A DNA stretch of 64,000 nt from Haematobia irritans (Eukaryota; Arthropoda; Insecta; Diptera; Muscidae): assembly GCF_050003625.1 (NCBI RefSeq), contig NC_134399.1, positions 224,868,975 through 224,932,974 of the forward strand. Direction: 5' to 3'. The stretch's first letter is position 1, and every line of letters starts with the position of its first letter. This document shows positions 25,363-37,100 of this stretch, piece after piece. Under the pieces are notes generated by a model that was not told the origin of the DNA, made no database searches, and saw only the letters and a list, made by a program, of their open reading frames with translations. The position numbers and the translations under genes are program-made.

Positions 25363-27715
25363 AACAAGTATATACGGCCGTAAGTTCGGCCAGGCCGAAT
25401 CTTATGTACCCTCCACCATGGATTGCGTAGGAACTTCTACTAAAGGCTGTCATCCACAATCGAATTACTTGGGTTGCAATAACACTTGCCGATGGCAAGG
25501 TATCGTAAAACTTTTTAACACTGTCTTCTAAATTGTAAGTTAGCCCATACGGGGTATATATTAAACAAAAAAAGGCCGATTAAATACGTATATAATCTAG
25601 TTTGACAAAATTTTCTATAGAAATAAAATTTTGACAAAATTTTCTATAGAAATGAAACCTTGACAAAATTTTCTATAGAAATAAAATTTTGACAAAACTT
25701 TCTATAGAAATAAAAATTTGACAAAATTTTCTATAGAAATAAAAACTTGACAAAATTTTCTATAGAAATAAAATGTTGACAAAATTTTCTATGGAAGTAA
25801 AATGTTGACAAAATTTTCTATAGCAATACAATTTTGACAAAAATTTCTATAGAAATAAAATGTTGACAAAATATTGTATAGAAATAAAATTTTGACAAAA
25901 TTTTGTATAGAAATAAAATGTTGACAAAATTTTCTACAGAAATAAATTTTTTACAAAATTTTCTATAGAAATAAAAATTTGACAAACATGTCTATAGAAA
26001 TAAACTTTTGACAAAACTTTCTATAGAAATGAAATTTTAACAAAACTTTCTATAGTAATAAAATTTGACAAAATTTTCTATGGAAATAAAGTTTAGGTAG
26101 ATTACAAAATTTTCTATAGAAATAAAATTTTGACAAAATTTTCTATGGAAATAAAATTTTGACAAACATTTGTATAGAAATAAACTATTGACAAAACTTT
26201 CTATAGAAATGAAACTTTGACAAAACTTTCTATAGTAATAAAATTTGACAAAATTTTCTATGGAAATAAAGTTTTGGTAGATTATTTTTGGCGATATGGA
26301 CCAATTTTTGTGTAATAAGTCATCGGCTATATATAACTAAAGACCGATATGGACCAATTTTTACATGGCTGACAAAATGTACCAAATTTCAACCGTATCG
26401 GATGACTTTTGCTCCTCCAAGAGGTTCCGGACGTCAAATCTGGGGACGGTTTATATGGGAACTATATATAATTATGGACCGATATGGACCAATTTTTGCA
26501 TGGTTGTTAGAGACCATATACTAACACCATGTACCAAATTTCAACTGGATCGGATGAATTTTGCTCTTCCAAGGGGCTCCGGAGTTCAAATCTGGGGATC
26601 GGTTTATATGGGGGCTATATATAATTATGGACCGATATAAACCAATTTTTGCATGGTTATGAGAGGCCGTAAACTAACATCAGGTACCAAATTTCAACCG
26701 GATCGGATGAATTTTGCCCCTCCAAGAGGCTCCGGAGGTCAAATCTGGGGATCGGTTTATATGGGGGCTATATATAATTATGGACCGATATGGACCAATT
26801 TTTGCATGGTTGTTAAAAACCGTATACTAAGACCATGTACTAAATTTCAACCGGATCGGATGAATTTTGCTCCTCCAAGAGGCTCCGGTGGTCAAATCTG
26901 GGGATCGGTTTATATGGGAGCTATATATAATTATGGACCGATATGGACCAATTTTTGCATGGTTGTTAGAGGCCGTATACTAACATCAGGTACCAAATTT
27001 CAACCGGATCGGATGAATTTTGCCCCTCCAAAAGTCTCCGGAGGTCAAATCTGGGGATCGGTTTATATGGGGGCTATATATAATTATGGACCGATATGGA
27101 CCAATTTTTGCATGGTTGTTAGAGACCATATACTAACATCAGGTACCAAATATCAATCGAATCGGATGAATTTTGCCCCTCCAAGAGGCTTCGGAGGTCA
27201 AATCTGGGGATCGGTTTATATGGGGGCTATATATAATTATGGACCGATATGGACCAATTTTTGCATGGTTGTTAGAGACCGTATACTAAGACCACGTACC
27301 AAATTTCAACCGGATCGGATGAATTTTGCTGCTCCGGGAGGCTCCCCAAGCCAAATTTGGGGATCGGTTTATATGGGGGCTATACGTAAACGTGGTCCGA
27401 TGTGGCCCATTTTCAATACCATCCGACCTACATCAATAACAACTACTTGTGCCAAGTTTCAAGTCGATAGCTTGTTTCGTTCGGAAGTTAGCGTGATTTC
27501 CACAGACGGACGGACAGCCGGACAGACGGACAGACGGACGGACGGACAGACGGACGGACAGACGGACGGACGGACGGACATGCTTAGATCGACTCAGAAT
27601 TTCACCACGACCCAGAATATATATACTTTATGGGGTCTTAGAGCAATATTTCGATGTGTTACAAACGGAATGACAAAGTTAATATACCCCCATCCTATGG
27701 TGGAGGGTATAAAAA
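25363..27715 (+). mobile_element. Family A element, copy A5 (most complete)
   Basis: All parts are present: AACAAGTATATACGGCCG start, TTCGGCCAGGCCGAA palindrome, GTACCCTCCACCATGG, a long 29-bp array (25600-26285), at least seven 153-bp units (landmarks ATGGGNGC at 26761, 26914, 27067), an expanded GACGGACAG tract (27504-27580), ATATATATACTTTATGGGG, and the hairpin end GGTGGAGGGTATAAAAA. It sits inside a LINE coding region with no visible target duplication. A 373-codon open frame across the units is a by-product of their 51-codon length. Confidence 0.9.
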
Positions 27716-27857
27716 TAATCAAGAAGGTTCAGCGGTTAAAACTAGAAGTGCCCATATGTAATAGGTACTTTTAGTTAATGTGGTATCACAATGGACTGAA
27801 TAGTCTAAGTGAGCCTGAATCTTAATCGGGCTGCCACTTTAACCTAACCTAACCAAA
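27716..27857 (+). repeat. LINE 3' end with (TAACC)n tail
   Basis: It continues the LINE interrupted at 25362: the last coding residues, a stop, then GTGGTATCACAATGGACTGA, TAAGTGAGCCTGA, GGGCTGCCACTTTAACC and CTAACCTAACC. The same tail ends SINE fragments at 36999-37087 and 50161-50658. Confidence 0.7.
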
Positions 27858-29332
27858 TATTTGCCTAGTGTGACCATTCCCTTAGTTAAATGAACTGAAA
27901 AAGGGGGAAACTTATATAAAAACAAGTAAATAAAGTCTAAAGTCGGGCGGGGCCGACTATATTATACCCTTCACCATTATGTAGACCAAAATTTGTGTTA
28001 CCATATCTGATTTATATCTTAAAAGATTTGGAGACAATTTTTTGTACTTCTACAAAATCGCTAGAATTAAAAATTAAATCGGCTAATACTCTGGGATGAA
28101 ACACAACGCTAGTAAAAAAATATGGGAAATATAAAGCTAGAGTAATTTTGATGAAATTGTACAAAATAGCATTTATGATTTATCGGGCGATACATATGTA
28201 TTCTAGATATAGGACAATTTGAGTAATATTTACAATTTTTGCTACACAGCAGTGGCGATTTTACAAGGATATTGGTCAAATCTCGCCAAGATATGTGGTG
28301 GTTGTGATATATTATTTGGGCAAGTCGGAGGTTTATTGAAAATTCGACTATTCTGTGGAAAGTTTGGCATTACAGTGTGTAGGATATGACTACGATATGA
28401 GGAAATCTTAACAGAATTTTGTGTAAAATGTGGGTATTTTGGCCATATTAGAACAAGATGACACACTTAAATAGCATATTAAATGTATTCTCTGTGGAAA
28501 CTATCGAGTCAATTGGAGGAAACTCCCATTGAAAATGGGTCTAAAATATGAAACATTCTACCATATTTCCCCCACTCTGGCGTACATATATATGGGAGCT
28601 ATATCTAAATATGAACCGATTTTGACCAAATTTGACATGCATAGTTAGAATAATAATCCTGCTATCTCAGCAAAAAACATAAATGGGAGAATAATTTTGG
28701 CCTCCGTGGTCATATGGCTGTAAATCGGCTGAAAGATATATATGGGAGCTATTCAACCAAAATTAGCACGCTTAACGATACTACACTTACGTACTCCTTG
28801 TTCAAAATTTGAAGCAAATCATGGCAAACCTCTTGCTTTTGAGGCCATATGAGTCTAAATCGGGCGAAAGATATATATGGGAGCTATATATAAATCTGAA
28901 CCGATTTGGCTGATATTTTGGAAATCTTATTTAAACACCAAAATATTTGGCTGGCAGAAATTTTGAGAAAATACGTTGATAAATACGTCAATTATGTCCA
29001 GATCGGTTATAAATACATATGCACCCTCAAAAAAATCGCTTCTTTAACATATGTTCCAAACATATTTTGCAGGAAGCACATATATTATTGGATACTGCCG
29101 AAACATTAATATGTTTGTTTTATGTGAACATATTATATGTTTGGAAGCATTTTGAGCCAAAAATATTATATGCTTAGAAGAATTTTTCCCAAACACGATT
29201 GTGCTCATTCCCTAACATACTCGTAATTTTCACTTCCACGAAATTTATTAGTTCTTGGCACCTTTTTCTGTAATACAAATAATGTTGAAGAAAATATTCA
29301 CTTTTATTAATTTTTTTAAATTTTACCTTTCG

Positions 29333-29403
29333 CCTGCACGGAGAATCGAACCGAGGACCATACCGTTTGTAAGCCAACAAACTATCCACTGGGCTACGTA
29401 GCT
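29333..29403 (-). repeat. tRNA-like segment (SINE-like)
   Basis: On the - strand there is an A-box-like TAGCCCAGTGGATAG, a GTTTG/CAAAC stem in the anticodon-arm position, and a good B box GGTTCGATTC. No complete acceptor stem or 3' end is present, so it is a tRNA-derived repeat head and not a gene. Confidence 0.5.
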
Positions 29404-29517
29404 GTTATAGTCACCATTAGATAATTATCGTTATAAGTTACATTTATATAGCATAGTCTGCAGCGCCCACGAGCCCATGCAAACATAACACTATTTAACA
29501 GAAACATACATTTGTTT

Positions 29518-29600
29518 GCCACGTGGAGCAGTGGTTAGCATGTCTGCCTTGCATGCAAAGGGTCGTGGGTTCAATCCCTGCTCCGACCGAACACTTTTTT
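29518..29600 (+). repeat. tRNA-like segment followed by T run (SINE head)
   Basis: TGGAGCAGTGGTTAGCATG (A box), CTTGCAT in the anticodon-loop position, and GGGTTCAATCCC (B box) are present, then GAACAC and a T9 run. The 5' and 3' acceptor strands do not pair. It matches the tRNA-like head at 24648, so it is a SINE relic rather than a tRNA-Ala gene. Confidence 0.6.
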
Positions 29601-31288
29601 TTTATTTTTAATTTACACATTTATATTTATACTATATTAAATTTTTATAATGAAACTTCGAAATGTGGGTTATTAAAGATTTATAGTCAGTAACAGTGCT
29701 TGATATAAACGAAATAGACTGGTTTTTGGATAAAATATTATTTTTTTATTGCAAAAATAACAATTTTGTAACAAAAAACTGTTTTTGGTACAAAACTTTA
29801 AAATTTGGAAGGAATTAAAAAACTCTAACAAAGGAAGAACGTGGAGTCGAGTATAAACATACATAAATAATTTTATAATATAAACATAAATTTATTTAGG
29901 CGTGAACAGTTTTTTACTAGCATTTAACACCATCGCTCTAAAATGTCTTTTATTTTTCTTTAATAATTCATTTTAAAGAAAATAAACTTTTTAAATTGTT
30001 TTAGCTGTAAAACTCGAACTTAATGCCCGCTTTTATATTTGATGGTGTCCGTCAACTTCTCGTGGACTACTTATTAATAAAGAGAAACTAAACTTTGTTT
30101 TTATACATTTTACTGTGTAATTTTTCACTATTTCCTCCTTATTTCATTTTACTGTCCTAACTCTAAAAAGAGTATAGTGCCCTTTCGTTATTTTTATGAA
30201 GACCCCTGATTTCTTTAAACGAACCAAGAAAAAAATTGTGCCCATAATGCCAAAATGATAAACAAAACACATGTCCACACATACATAAAATGCTGCTCTC
30301 AAGGCGAAAACATATGCTGTTTGTTTTTCAAATGTCTATTCTCTTGGTTCCGAATGTCTATTCTCTTTATTCAAATTAAATAATATTTAGACCTAAGCAT
30401 ATCAAATGTTTGGCCTTATCATAAAACAGTTTTCCGAAACAACATACAAGCGGTTTCACAGAAATCGCTCTCTTTTGATTCTCTCGCTGTGTTATGTTGA
30501 TATCTTTCGTCAACTCTCCCGGTTTCCATCTCTATTTCTTTCCCTATACTCTCTCTCTCTCTGTCGCTTTGAATAAAATATCACAACATATGTATGTTTA
30601 GTCGAAATTTGTAAATTTATATATGTTTGCATTCACACATATGATTTTTATGAAACATTCATGTCCCAAACATAATATATTCTAACATATTAACATAGAT
30701 GTCCCAAACATTTAGTGTTAGTTTAGGAACATTACATGTTTGCACTTAAATATATTGTGTTTTAAAATTGTGCCCGAAACACATTTTGTTTATATCGGAA
30801 CATATGAAAAACATATTTTTCTTACAGTGTGGCAGCTATATCTAAATCTTAACCTTTTTTTTCAAAATCAATAGCGATTGTCTTTGAGCCAATGTAAAAC
30901 TCTGTGCCAAATTTGAGGACGATCGGACTTAAACTGCGAGCTGTACTTTGCACACAAAATTACATATACAGACAGACGGACGGACAGACAGACAGACAGA
31001 CGGACATCGCTAAATCGACCCAGAATTTAATTCTAAGACGTTCGGTATACTAATCGATGGGTCCCAGACTTTTCCTTCTTGGCGTTACATACAAATGCAC
31101 AAACTTATTATACCCTGTACCACAGTAGTGGTGAAGGGTATAATGAAGCTTAACAATTTACTAAATTCGAGTCTCCCACAAAGTATATCAGAATTTTTTA
31201 AAAATGTGTAAATTTTTCCAATAATACTCCCTTCGTATTTTTTGGCGTTTTTGCTATTTTTTTGGGAAAATCTAGCGGTTTTTGGTGA

Positions 31289-32197
31289 AATAATTCTGGC
31301 AAACCTGCTCCGAACATAGTTCGCGAAAGATATGACTATGGAAATTCTTGTACTGCAGATGTAGAACAAGAATCAGATAATACTGGAAAAATGATACCAG
31401 TAGTGGTAGAAACTGATAAAGGTAGTGTTATCTCTCTCATAGAGTTTACAGATTTTGAAGATGAGGATAATGATAACGGCAATAATGATGATGATGAAGC
31501 GAATAATGGCGAAAAAATTCTTAATCATTATGTAGAAACTATTGATCTGATTTAATTCTATTTTAGTTCATTGTATTATAACTTTTTAAGAATGTTTCCA
31601 TGACTTTAATAATTTTTGGCATACGTAAGTTAAATTAACTAAAATAGAGGAACAAATTATACAAATTCGTGGCTCCCACAAAATAGTTCAGAATTTCCTA
31701 AAATTTTAATTTTTTCTTCAAACTACAATTGTCGAAAATTATTTACTTATTTTTGTGAAATCGGCGTGACTCCTGCGTTTCTTATGCACTTTAGTTAAAA
31801 TTTTCTTAAATTAATCTATTTTTTTAATAAACTAAATAACTAATACGAGAACGATAATTATGAAGACTCACGAAGATGAAAATGACAATTATTCTTTTTC
31901 TCTTTCCGTTTTTGGTAGTTGGGATGTAAATTACAAAGAACCAAACAACTGGAACTTGAACGCTTCTTGAAATCCAATTAAAATTAGCCACTTAAGAAGA
32001 AAAACCAGAAGATATAGAAAACTGCTTAAACAGCGTCGTCGTACGCGGCTACGTCGTCGCAAACAGAAACGAACTCCTAGAGGGCGTCGTCGACGAAGAG
32101 AAAAAACGGCGTAAAGTAAAGCGTCAAAACCAACATCGTAGGCGACAACAGCTTCGACGCGAACGACGTCAATGTTGATGGCGTCGAAGATTATAAT
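31289..32197 (+). pseudogene. Broken member of the secreted block-protein family
   Basis: A frame open from 31289 to 31555 encodes 88 residues ending in an acidic block (EFTDFEDEDNDNGNNDDDE). It is cut by a family I MITE fragment at about 31553. A short acidic piece (HEDENDNYS) follows near 31890. From about 31990 comes an Arg-rich tail (YRKLLKQRRRTRLRRRKQKR). It then hits a stop, continues after a one-base frame change (RRKVKRQNQHRRRQQLRRER), and has a nonsense codon near 32173. The order acidic then basic, the strand, and the position between genes 2 and 3 all fit the family. The promoter, signal peptide and Pro block are absent. Confidence 0.7.
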
Positions 32198-32325
32198 TAG
32201 AACTCTAATAATAGATAGAAACGATGTTGAATTATTATGAATAACAATTCATAATTTTCACACGAAAATTGCAAAGTAGTTTATTAAGAAAATTTACCTT
32301 TTTATTTAAAAATAAATTCAACAAA

Positions 32326-33874
32326 AACAAGTATATACGGCCGTAAGTTCGGCCAGGCCGAATCTTATGTACCCTCCACCATGGATTGCATAGAAACTTG
32401 TACTAAAGACTGTCATCCACAATCGAATTACTTGGGTTGCGGTAACACTTATCGATGGCAAGGTATCTTAAAACTTCTTAACACCGTCTTCTCAATTGTA
32501 AGTTAGTCCATATGGGGTATATATTAAACAAAAAAAGGCCGATTAAATACGTAAATAATTCAGTTTGACAAAATTTTCTATAATAATAACATTTTAACAA
32601 AACTTTCTATAGAAATAAAATTTTGGTAGATTATTTTTGGGGATCGGCTATATATAACTATAGACCGATATGGACCAATTTTGGCATGGTTGTTAGCGGC
32701 CATATACTACCGCAATGTACCAAATTTCACCGTGTACCAAATTTCAACCGGGTCGGATGAATTTTGCTCCTCCAATAGCTCCGAAGGTCAAATCTGGGGA
32801 TCGGTTTAAATGAGGGTTATATATAATTAAGACCGGTATGGACCAATTTTTGCATGGTTGTTAGAGACCATATACTAACACCACGTACCAAATTTCAACC
32901 GGATCGGGTGAATTTTGCTCTTCCAAGGGACTCCGGAAGTTAAATCTGGAGATCGGTTTATATGGGGGCTATATATAATTATGGACCGATGTGAACCAAT
33001 TTTTGCATGGTTGTTAGAGACCATATACTAACACCATGTACCAAATTTCAGCCGAATCGGATGAAATTACCTTCTCTTAGAAGCTCCGCAATCCAAATCG
33101 GGGGATCGGTTTATATGGGGGCTATACATAATTATGGACCGATGTGAACCAATTTTTGCATGTTATTTTTGTTGTTAGAGACATAATTATGGACTGATGT
33201 GAACCAATTTTTGCATGTTATTTTTGTTGTTAGAGTCCATATACTTACACCATGTACCAAATTTCAGCCGAATCGGATGAAATTTGTTTCTCTTAGAGGC
33301 TCCACAAGCCAAATCTGGGGATCGGTTTATATGGGGGCTATATACAGTTATGGACCGATGTGGACCAATTTTTGCATGTTTGTTAAAGACCATATACTAG
33401 CACCATGTACCAAATTTCAGCCGGATCGGATGAAATTTGCTTCTCCTAGAGGCATCGCAAGCAAAATCTGGGGATCGGTTTATATGGGGGCTATATATAA
33501 TTATGAACCGATTTGGATCAATTTTTGCATGGTTGTGAGAGACCATATATTAACTCCATGTACCAAATTTCAACCGGATCGGATGAATTTTACTCCTCCA
33601 AGAGGCTTCGCAAGCCAAATCTGAGCATCCGTTTATATGGGGGCTATACGTAAAAGTGGTCCGATATGGCCCATTTTCAATACCATCAGACCTACATCAA
33701 TAACGACTACTTGTGCCAAGTTTCAAGTCGATAGCTTGTTTCATTCGGAAGTTAGCGTGACTTCACCGACGGACATGCTTAAATCGACTCAGAATTTCAC
33801 CACGACCCAAAATATATGGGGTCTTAGAGCAATATTTCGATGTGTTACAAACGGAATGACAAAGTTAATATACC
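32326..33874 (+). mobile_element. Family A element, copy A6 (hairpin end lost)
   Basis: A full left end (AACAAGTATATACGGCCG, TTCGGCCAGGCCGAA) is followed by a very short 29-bp array and about seven 153-bp units, one with a local duplication at about 33136-33240. The core has almost lost its GACGG repeats. The sequence stops in TTAATATACC at 33874, without the terminal hairpin. Confidence 0.85.
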
Positions 33875-33932
33875 AAGTGCAGATTTGGATTCAGCGACCT
33901 CAAATTACTAAAAATTTTCTATAAATTTCAAA

Positions 33933-34160
33933 TCAACACAAAAAAAATCGATTTTTGTTCCCCTGTGTAATCATTAATCTGTGTAACAATGCAAACAAAT
34001 GATATTGATCTTCTTGCTGTTGTTCTGCTTTCCCTGATATGATTTGGCTGTTCTGTTGTGGCTGCATAGTTAGCTCCACTGGTTCGCTGGCTAGAGAAGG
34101 GGTTGGTAACGCACAAGCTGCAGCAATAAGCATAGACAAAAGAGAGAGGAAACATTTCAC
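33933..34160 (-). pseudogene. Signal-peptide-like reading frame without ATG
   Basis: The - strand frame begins KCFLSLLSMLIAAACALP, an excellent signal peptide, and continues with a Gln/Glu-rich 45-residue part before a stop. The codon where the start should be is GTG (34160-34158), preceded at once by TGA, so no ATG start exists in frame. It could be a small secreted-peptide gene with a mutated start, a second exon, or chance. I do not recognise the product. Confidence 0.35.
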
Positions 34161-34209
34161 TCACTCATTTGATCTCGCATAGCAACAGTTGTAATTGAAA
34201 TTAGTCTAG

Positions 34210-34422
34210 CAGCCAAAGCTAGAATCGTTTGAAGATGATCATGATGGAGTTTTTGTTGTGATGAAAAGAGGAGATATCACAGCCGATGGAGCTAATGTGA
34301 TTCGCAATAGATATTTGGTTGAGGGATATGTATATTTCCGTCAACAAGTTAACGCTGAACTAAAATGGTTCATTTATGATCCAAAGAATAAAACGTTAAA
34401 ACCCGTAAAAAATTCCACGTGA
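34210..34422 (+). CDS. Possible terminal exon or exon remnant, 70 codons
   Basis: After a plausible acceptor (AATTAGTCTAG) the frame reads QPKLESFEDDHDGVFVVMKR, then DITADGANVIRNRYLVEGYV and ends KNST with TGA. The composition is that of a normal globular or secreted protein and differs from its repeat surroundings. No upstream exon on the + strand is visible, and the neighbouring - strand frame starts only 50 bp away. It may be a remnant of a gene broken by rearrangement. The family is unknown. Confidence 0.4.
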   Translation, partial: QPKLESFEDDHDGVFVVMKRGDITADGANVIRNRYLVEGYVYFRQQVNAELKWFIYDPKNKTLKPVKNST

Positions 34423-34444
34423 GATCATGATAGTTAATCACAAC

Positions 34445-35463
34445 CAGTGTTGCCAGTATTTTTCTGGCTCTTGTCCCCAAATTATGATGGTTTCGTCCCC
34501 AAAAATCCCCAATTTAAATTTAAATTCCTCACAAAAATTCCAAATACATTTTTGACAATTTTTTTAAACTAAAATAAAGCAAAAGGCTCTGCTGTAGAAA
34601 ATAATAATAATCCAGCAAGCTGCAGTAAGATCAAGATTTCGAGCCGCAACATCAAGAGACTGGTGATCGTCTTACAAATGCTGGACACATGAAAATGCGA
34701 GTTCGGAGTTCCTTGTATTTATGAATGAACATAGAAATAAATTTGAGAAAATTTTCTATATAGAAATAAAATTATGACAAAATTTTCTATAGAAATAAAA
34801 TTTCGACAAAATTTTCTATAGAAATAATTTCTTTGCAAAATTGTCTGTAGAAATAGAATTTTGACAACATTTTCTATAGAAATAAAATTTTGATAACATT
34901 TTCTATAGAAATAAATTTTTGACAAAATTTTCTATAGAACTAAAATTTTGTCAAAATGTTCTTAGAAATAATATATAGACTAAATGTTCTATAGAAATAA
35001 AATTTTGACAAAATTGTCTATAGAAATAAAATTTTGACAATATTGTCCATGGAAATAAAATTTTGACAAAATTGTCTATAGAAATAAAATTTTGATAAAA
35101 CTTTTTACACAAACAAAAATTACAAAATTTTCTATAGAAATAAAATTTTTATACAATTTTCTATAGAACTAAAACTGTGACAAAATTTTCGGTAGAAATA
35201 AAATGTTGACAAAATTTTCTATAGGAATAGAATTTCGACAGAACTTTTTATAGAAATAAAATTTTTGCAAAATAGAATTTTGACAAAAATTCCTTAGGAA
35301 AAACATTTTGTTATAAAAGATTAAACCGATTTCTCGAAAAAATCCCCACAAAAATCCCCAATTTTATGGAAATTCCCCACCAAATCCCCAACTCAAAAAT
35401 GTCGTCCCCATTCACGAAAAATATACCCAATTTGGGGAAAAATCCCCAATACTGGCAACACTG
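34445..35463. mobile_element. hAT-type MITE with CAGTGTTGCCAGTATT ends
   Basis: Perfect 16-bp inverted ends are flanked by 8-bp direct repeats ATCACAAC (34437-34444) and ATCATAAC (35464-35471), one mismatch. Both ends are rich in TCCCCAAATT / CCCCAATT words. The middle (34735-35290) is a 29-bp array. There is no coding capacity. Confidence 0.8.
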
Positions 35464-35471
35464 ATCATAAC

Positions 35472-36985
35472 TGTACACAAAAAAATATCAATTTTCTCAT
35501 ACGAAAACTAGGACCAACCAGGGTCCATTTAGTATTCGTTTTTCCTTTGATATCCAATGCAGTAATGTTAAAACAAAGTGTCTAATATTTATGTCTTATG
35601 AGTCGATTGGTCTCCATACTTGTTATGGAGAAATATGTTAGAAATAAAATGACTCCAAATAAAAATTTATTCATCCACTGAAAAGAAGTCCGTAGTTAAA
35701 CCAACGCTGATTTCAACTTATTTTTATTGCAAAAAAAATATTTTCTTGTAGTTAATTTTGTTTTTCCCAAATCTTTCATAGCCCGATGGAATTTTCCTTT
35801 TTTTGAGTACAGTCAGCAAAGAAAGTTATACACCAATCAGTTTTAAATAAATTCTAAAACGATATGAAAAATATGATATAAATTAAAACATGAGCTTTAA
35901 AGCTTTTTTATTTTCTTTCTATTTTGTAGCCGGTATGGCTACAATATTTTTGGTTTAAACACTAAATATTAAAACTTTTCAATATTTTGTATGGTGGCCC
36001 ATAGTGTTTCCACTGCCTGAAGTCTCTTTGGCACTGAGTGGGTTAGGGTTTTCGGCAAATCTACAGAAATTGAGCGTTATATATCCATAAGGATGTTTTT
36101 GAGAGTGTCTGTGCTAAAAATGTTATTTCCGGGTTCAATATGACGTAAGGCAGAATAAAATTTTCGTACGACTTCCAAAAATAGTAAAAATAAACTACTG
36201 TATGTTTAAAATTGTCATGATTTGGCGCCAATTATTTTTTCTTTAATTATATTTCATTTTTTTATGAAATGGTGTAATTTTGTGAATTACAATTAAAAAC
36301 TAAACCAGGGCACAAAATGTTTCTGGTTTTAACGACGCTTTATGGAAATCTCTAATGTGGAATACAATTTAGTTCACTTTTCGCACGAGGTAGTTCATTG
36401 TTTCTATAAAAGAATTTACTTTTTTACTTTTACTTACTTAGTTACTTTTTTATTAAAATATTATTTTCTTACTCGACTTTTTTCAAGATCAATCCAGTAG
36501 CAATATCTTTACTTACTACCCATCATAACATACAAGATTCACTGATTAGCGCACTAAGCGGCTAAATTTTTGTACAAAAAAAAAAAAAAAACAGTGAACC
36601 CACCAGGAAGGACAATTTTGGTTAATTTTGGAAAATTTTGGTTAATTTAAGAAAATTTTAACTAAACTGCATTACAAACCCAGATGCCACGCGGACTTCA
36701 AAAACAAACAAAAAATAAGTAAACATTTTTCGCTAAATTAAAAAAAAAAGAATTATTGACTTAATTATTTTTGTTTTTCACTTGTTAAAGAAATCATTGA
36801 AGTTTGAAGCAATAATTTGAATTTAATGTTACATATGAAGTTCAGGATGGGTGAATTATTGGTAAAAAAGAAAGAAAAATGCCCTAATTTGACAAAACTT
36901 TTAAGATGTCAATTAATTTCTTGAGTCACATTTCACAAAATAATATTGTCACTTTTTTCAAAATAATATTTCATATAAAACTACC
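35472..36985. other. AT-rich intergenic sequence with MITE traces
   Basis: No gene is seen. ACACAAAAAAATATCAATTT at 35475 and ACAGTGAACCCACCAGGAAG near 36590 look like MITE starts; the second resembles the segment at 37120. Their partners are not clear. Confidence 0.4.
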
Positions 36986-36998
36986 CTCGAGAAACTAT

Positions 36999-37087
36999 GG
37001 TTAGGTTAGGTTAGGTGGCAGCCCGATGTATCAGGCTCACTTAGACTATTCAGTCCATTGTGATACCACATTGGTGAACTTCTCTCT
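36999..37087 (-). mobile_element. 5'-truncated SINE with 13-bp target duplication
   Basis: Reading on the - strand, it runs AGAGAGAAGTTCACCAATG, GGTATCACAATGGACTGAAT, TAAGTGAGCCTGATACATCG, GGGCTGCCACC and ends TAACCTAACCTAACC. Direct repeats CTCGAGAAACTAT flank it (36986-36998 and 37088-37100), showing retroposition. Confidence 0.85.
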
Positions 37088-37100
37088 CTCGAGAAACTAT

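Larger units (their letters stand above)
29013..30827. mobile_element. Nested element with AACATATG ends in D1 (family E)
   Basis: The ends form an imperfect inverted repeat: CACCCTCAAAAAAATCGC and, on the other strand, CACACTGTAAGAAAAATATG, each followed by AACATATGTTCC or CATATGTTCC. D-family sequence resumes directly afterwards (GGCAGCTATATCTAAATC). No transposase is readable. It carries two tRNA-like segments. A pyrimidine-rich patch (30480-30580) is simple sequence. Confidence 0.6.
27919..31142 (+). mobile_element. Family D element, copy D1, with nested insertion
   Basis: It begins AACAAGTAAATAAAGTCTAA and GTCGGGCGGGGCCGAC and ends in a hairpin between TATACCC and GGGTATA (31110-31142). 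The core near the right end has GACAGACGGACGG. Internal units carry TATATATGGGAGCTATAT; here they are shortened (150 and 135 bp). An insertion of about 1.8 kb (29013-30827) splits a unit. Confidence 0.8.

Noticed and set aside
25600..26285. CRISPR array (regular 29-bp repeats)
   Set aside because: Units are directly adjacent with no spacers, in a fly genome, and belong to a transposon-borne satellite.
29518..29600. tRNA-Ala gene
   Set aside because: A and B boxes are present but the acceptor stem does not pair, and the segment matches a SINE head.
36999..37015. Telomeric TTAGG array
   Set aside because: Only three units, at the tail of a SINE with target duplication; Diptera do not use TTAGG telomeres.
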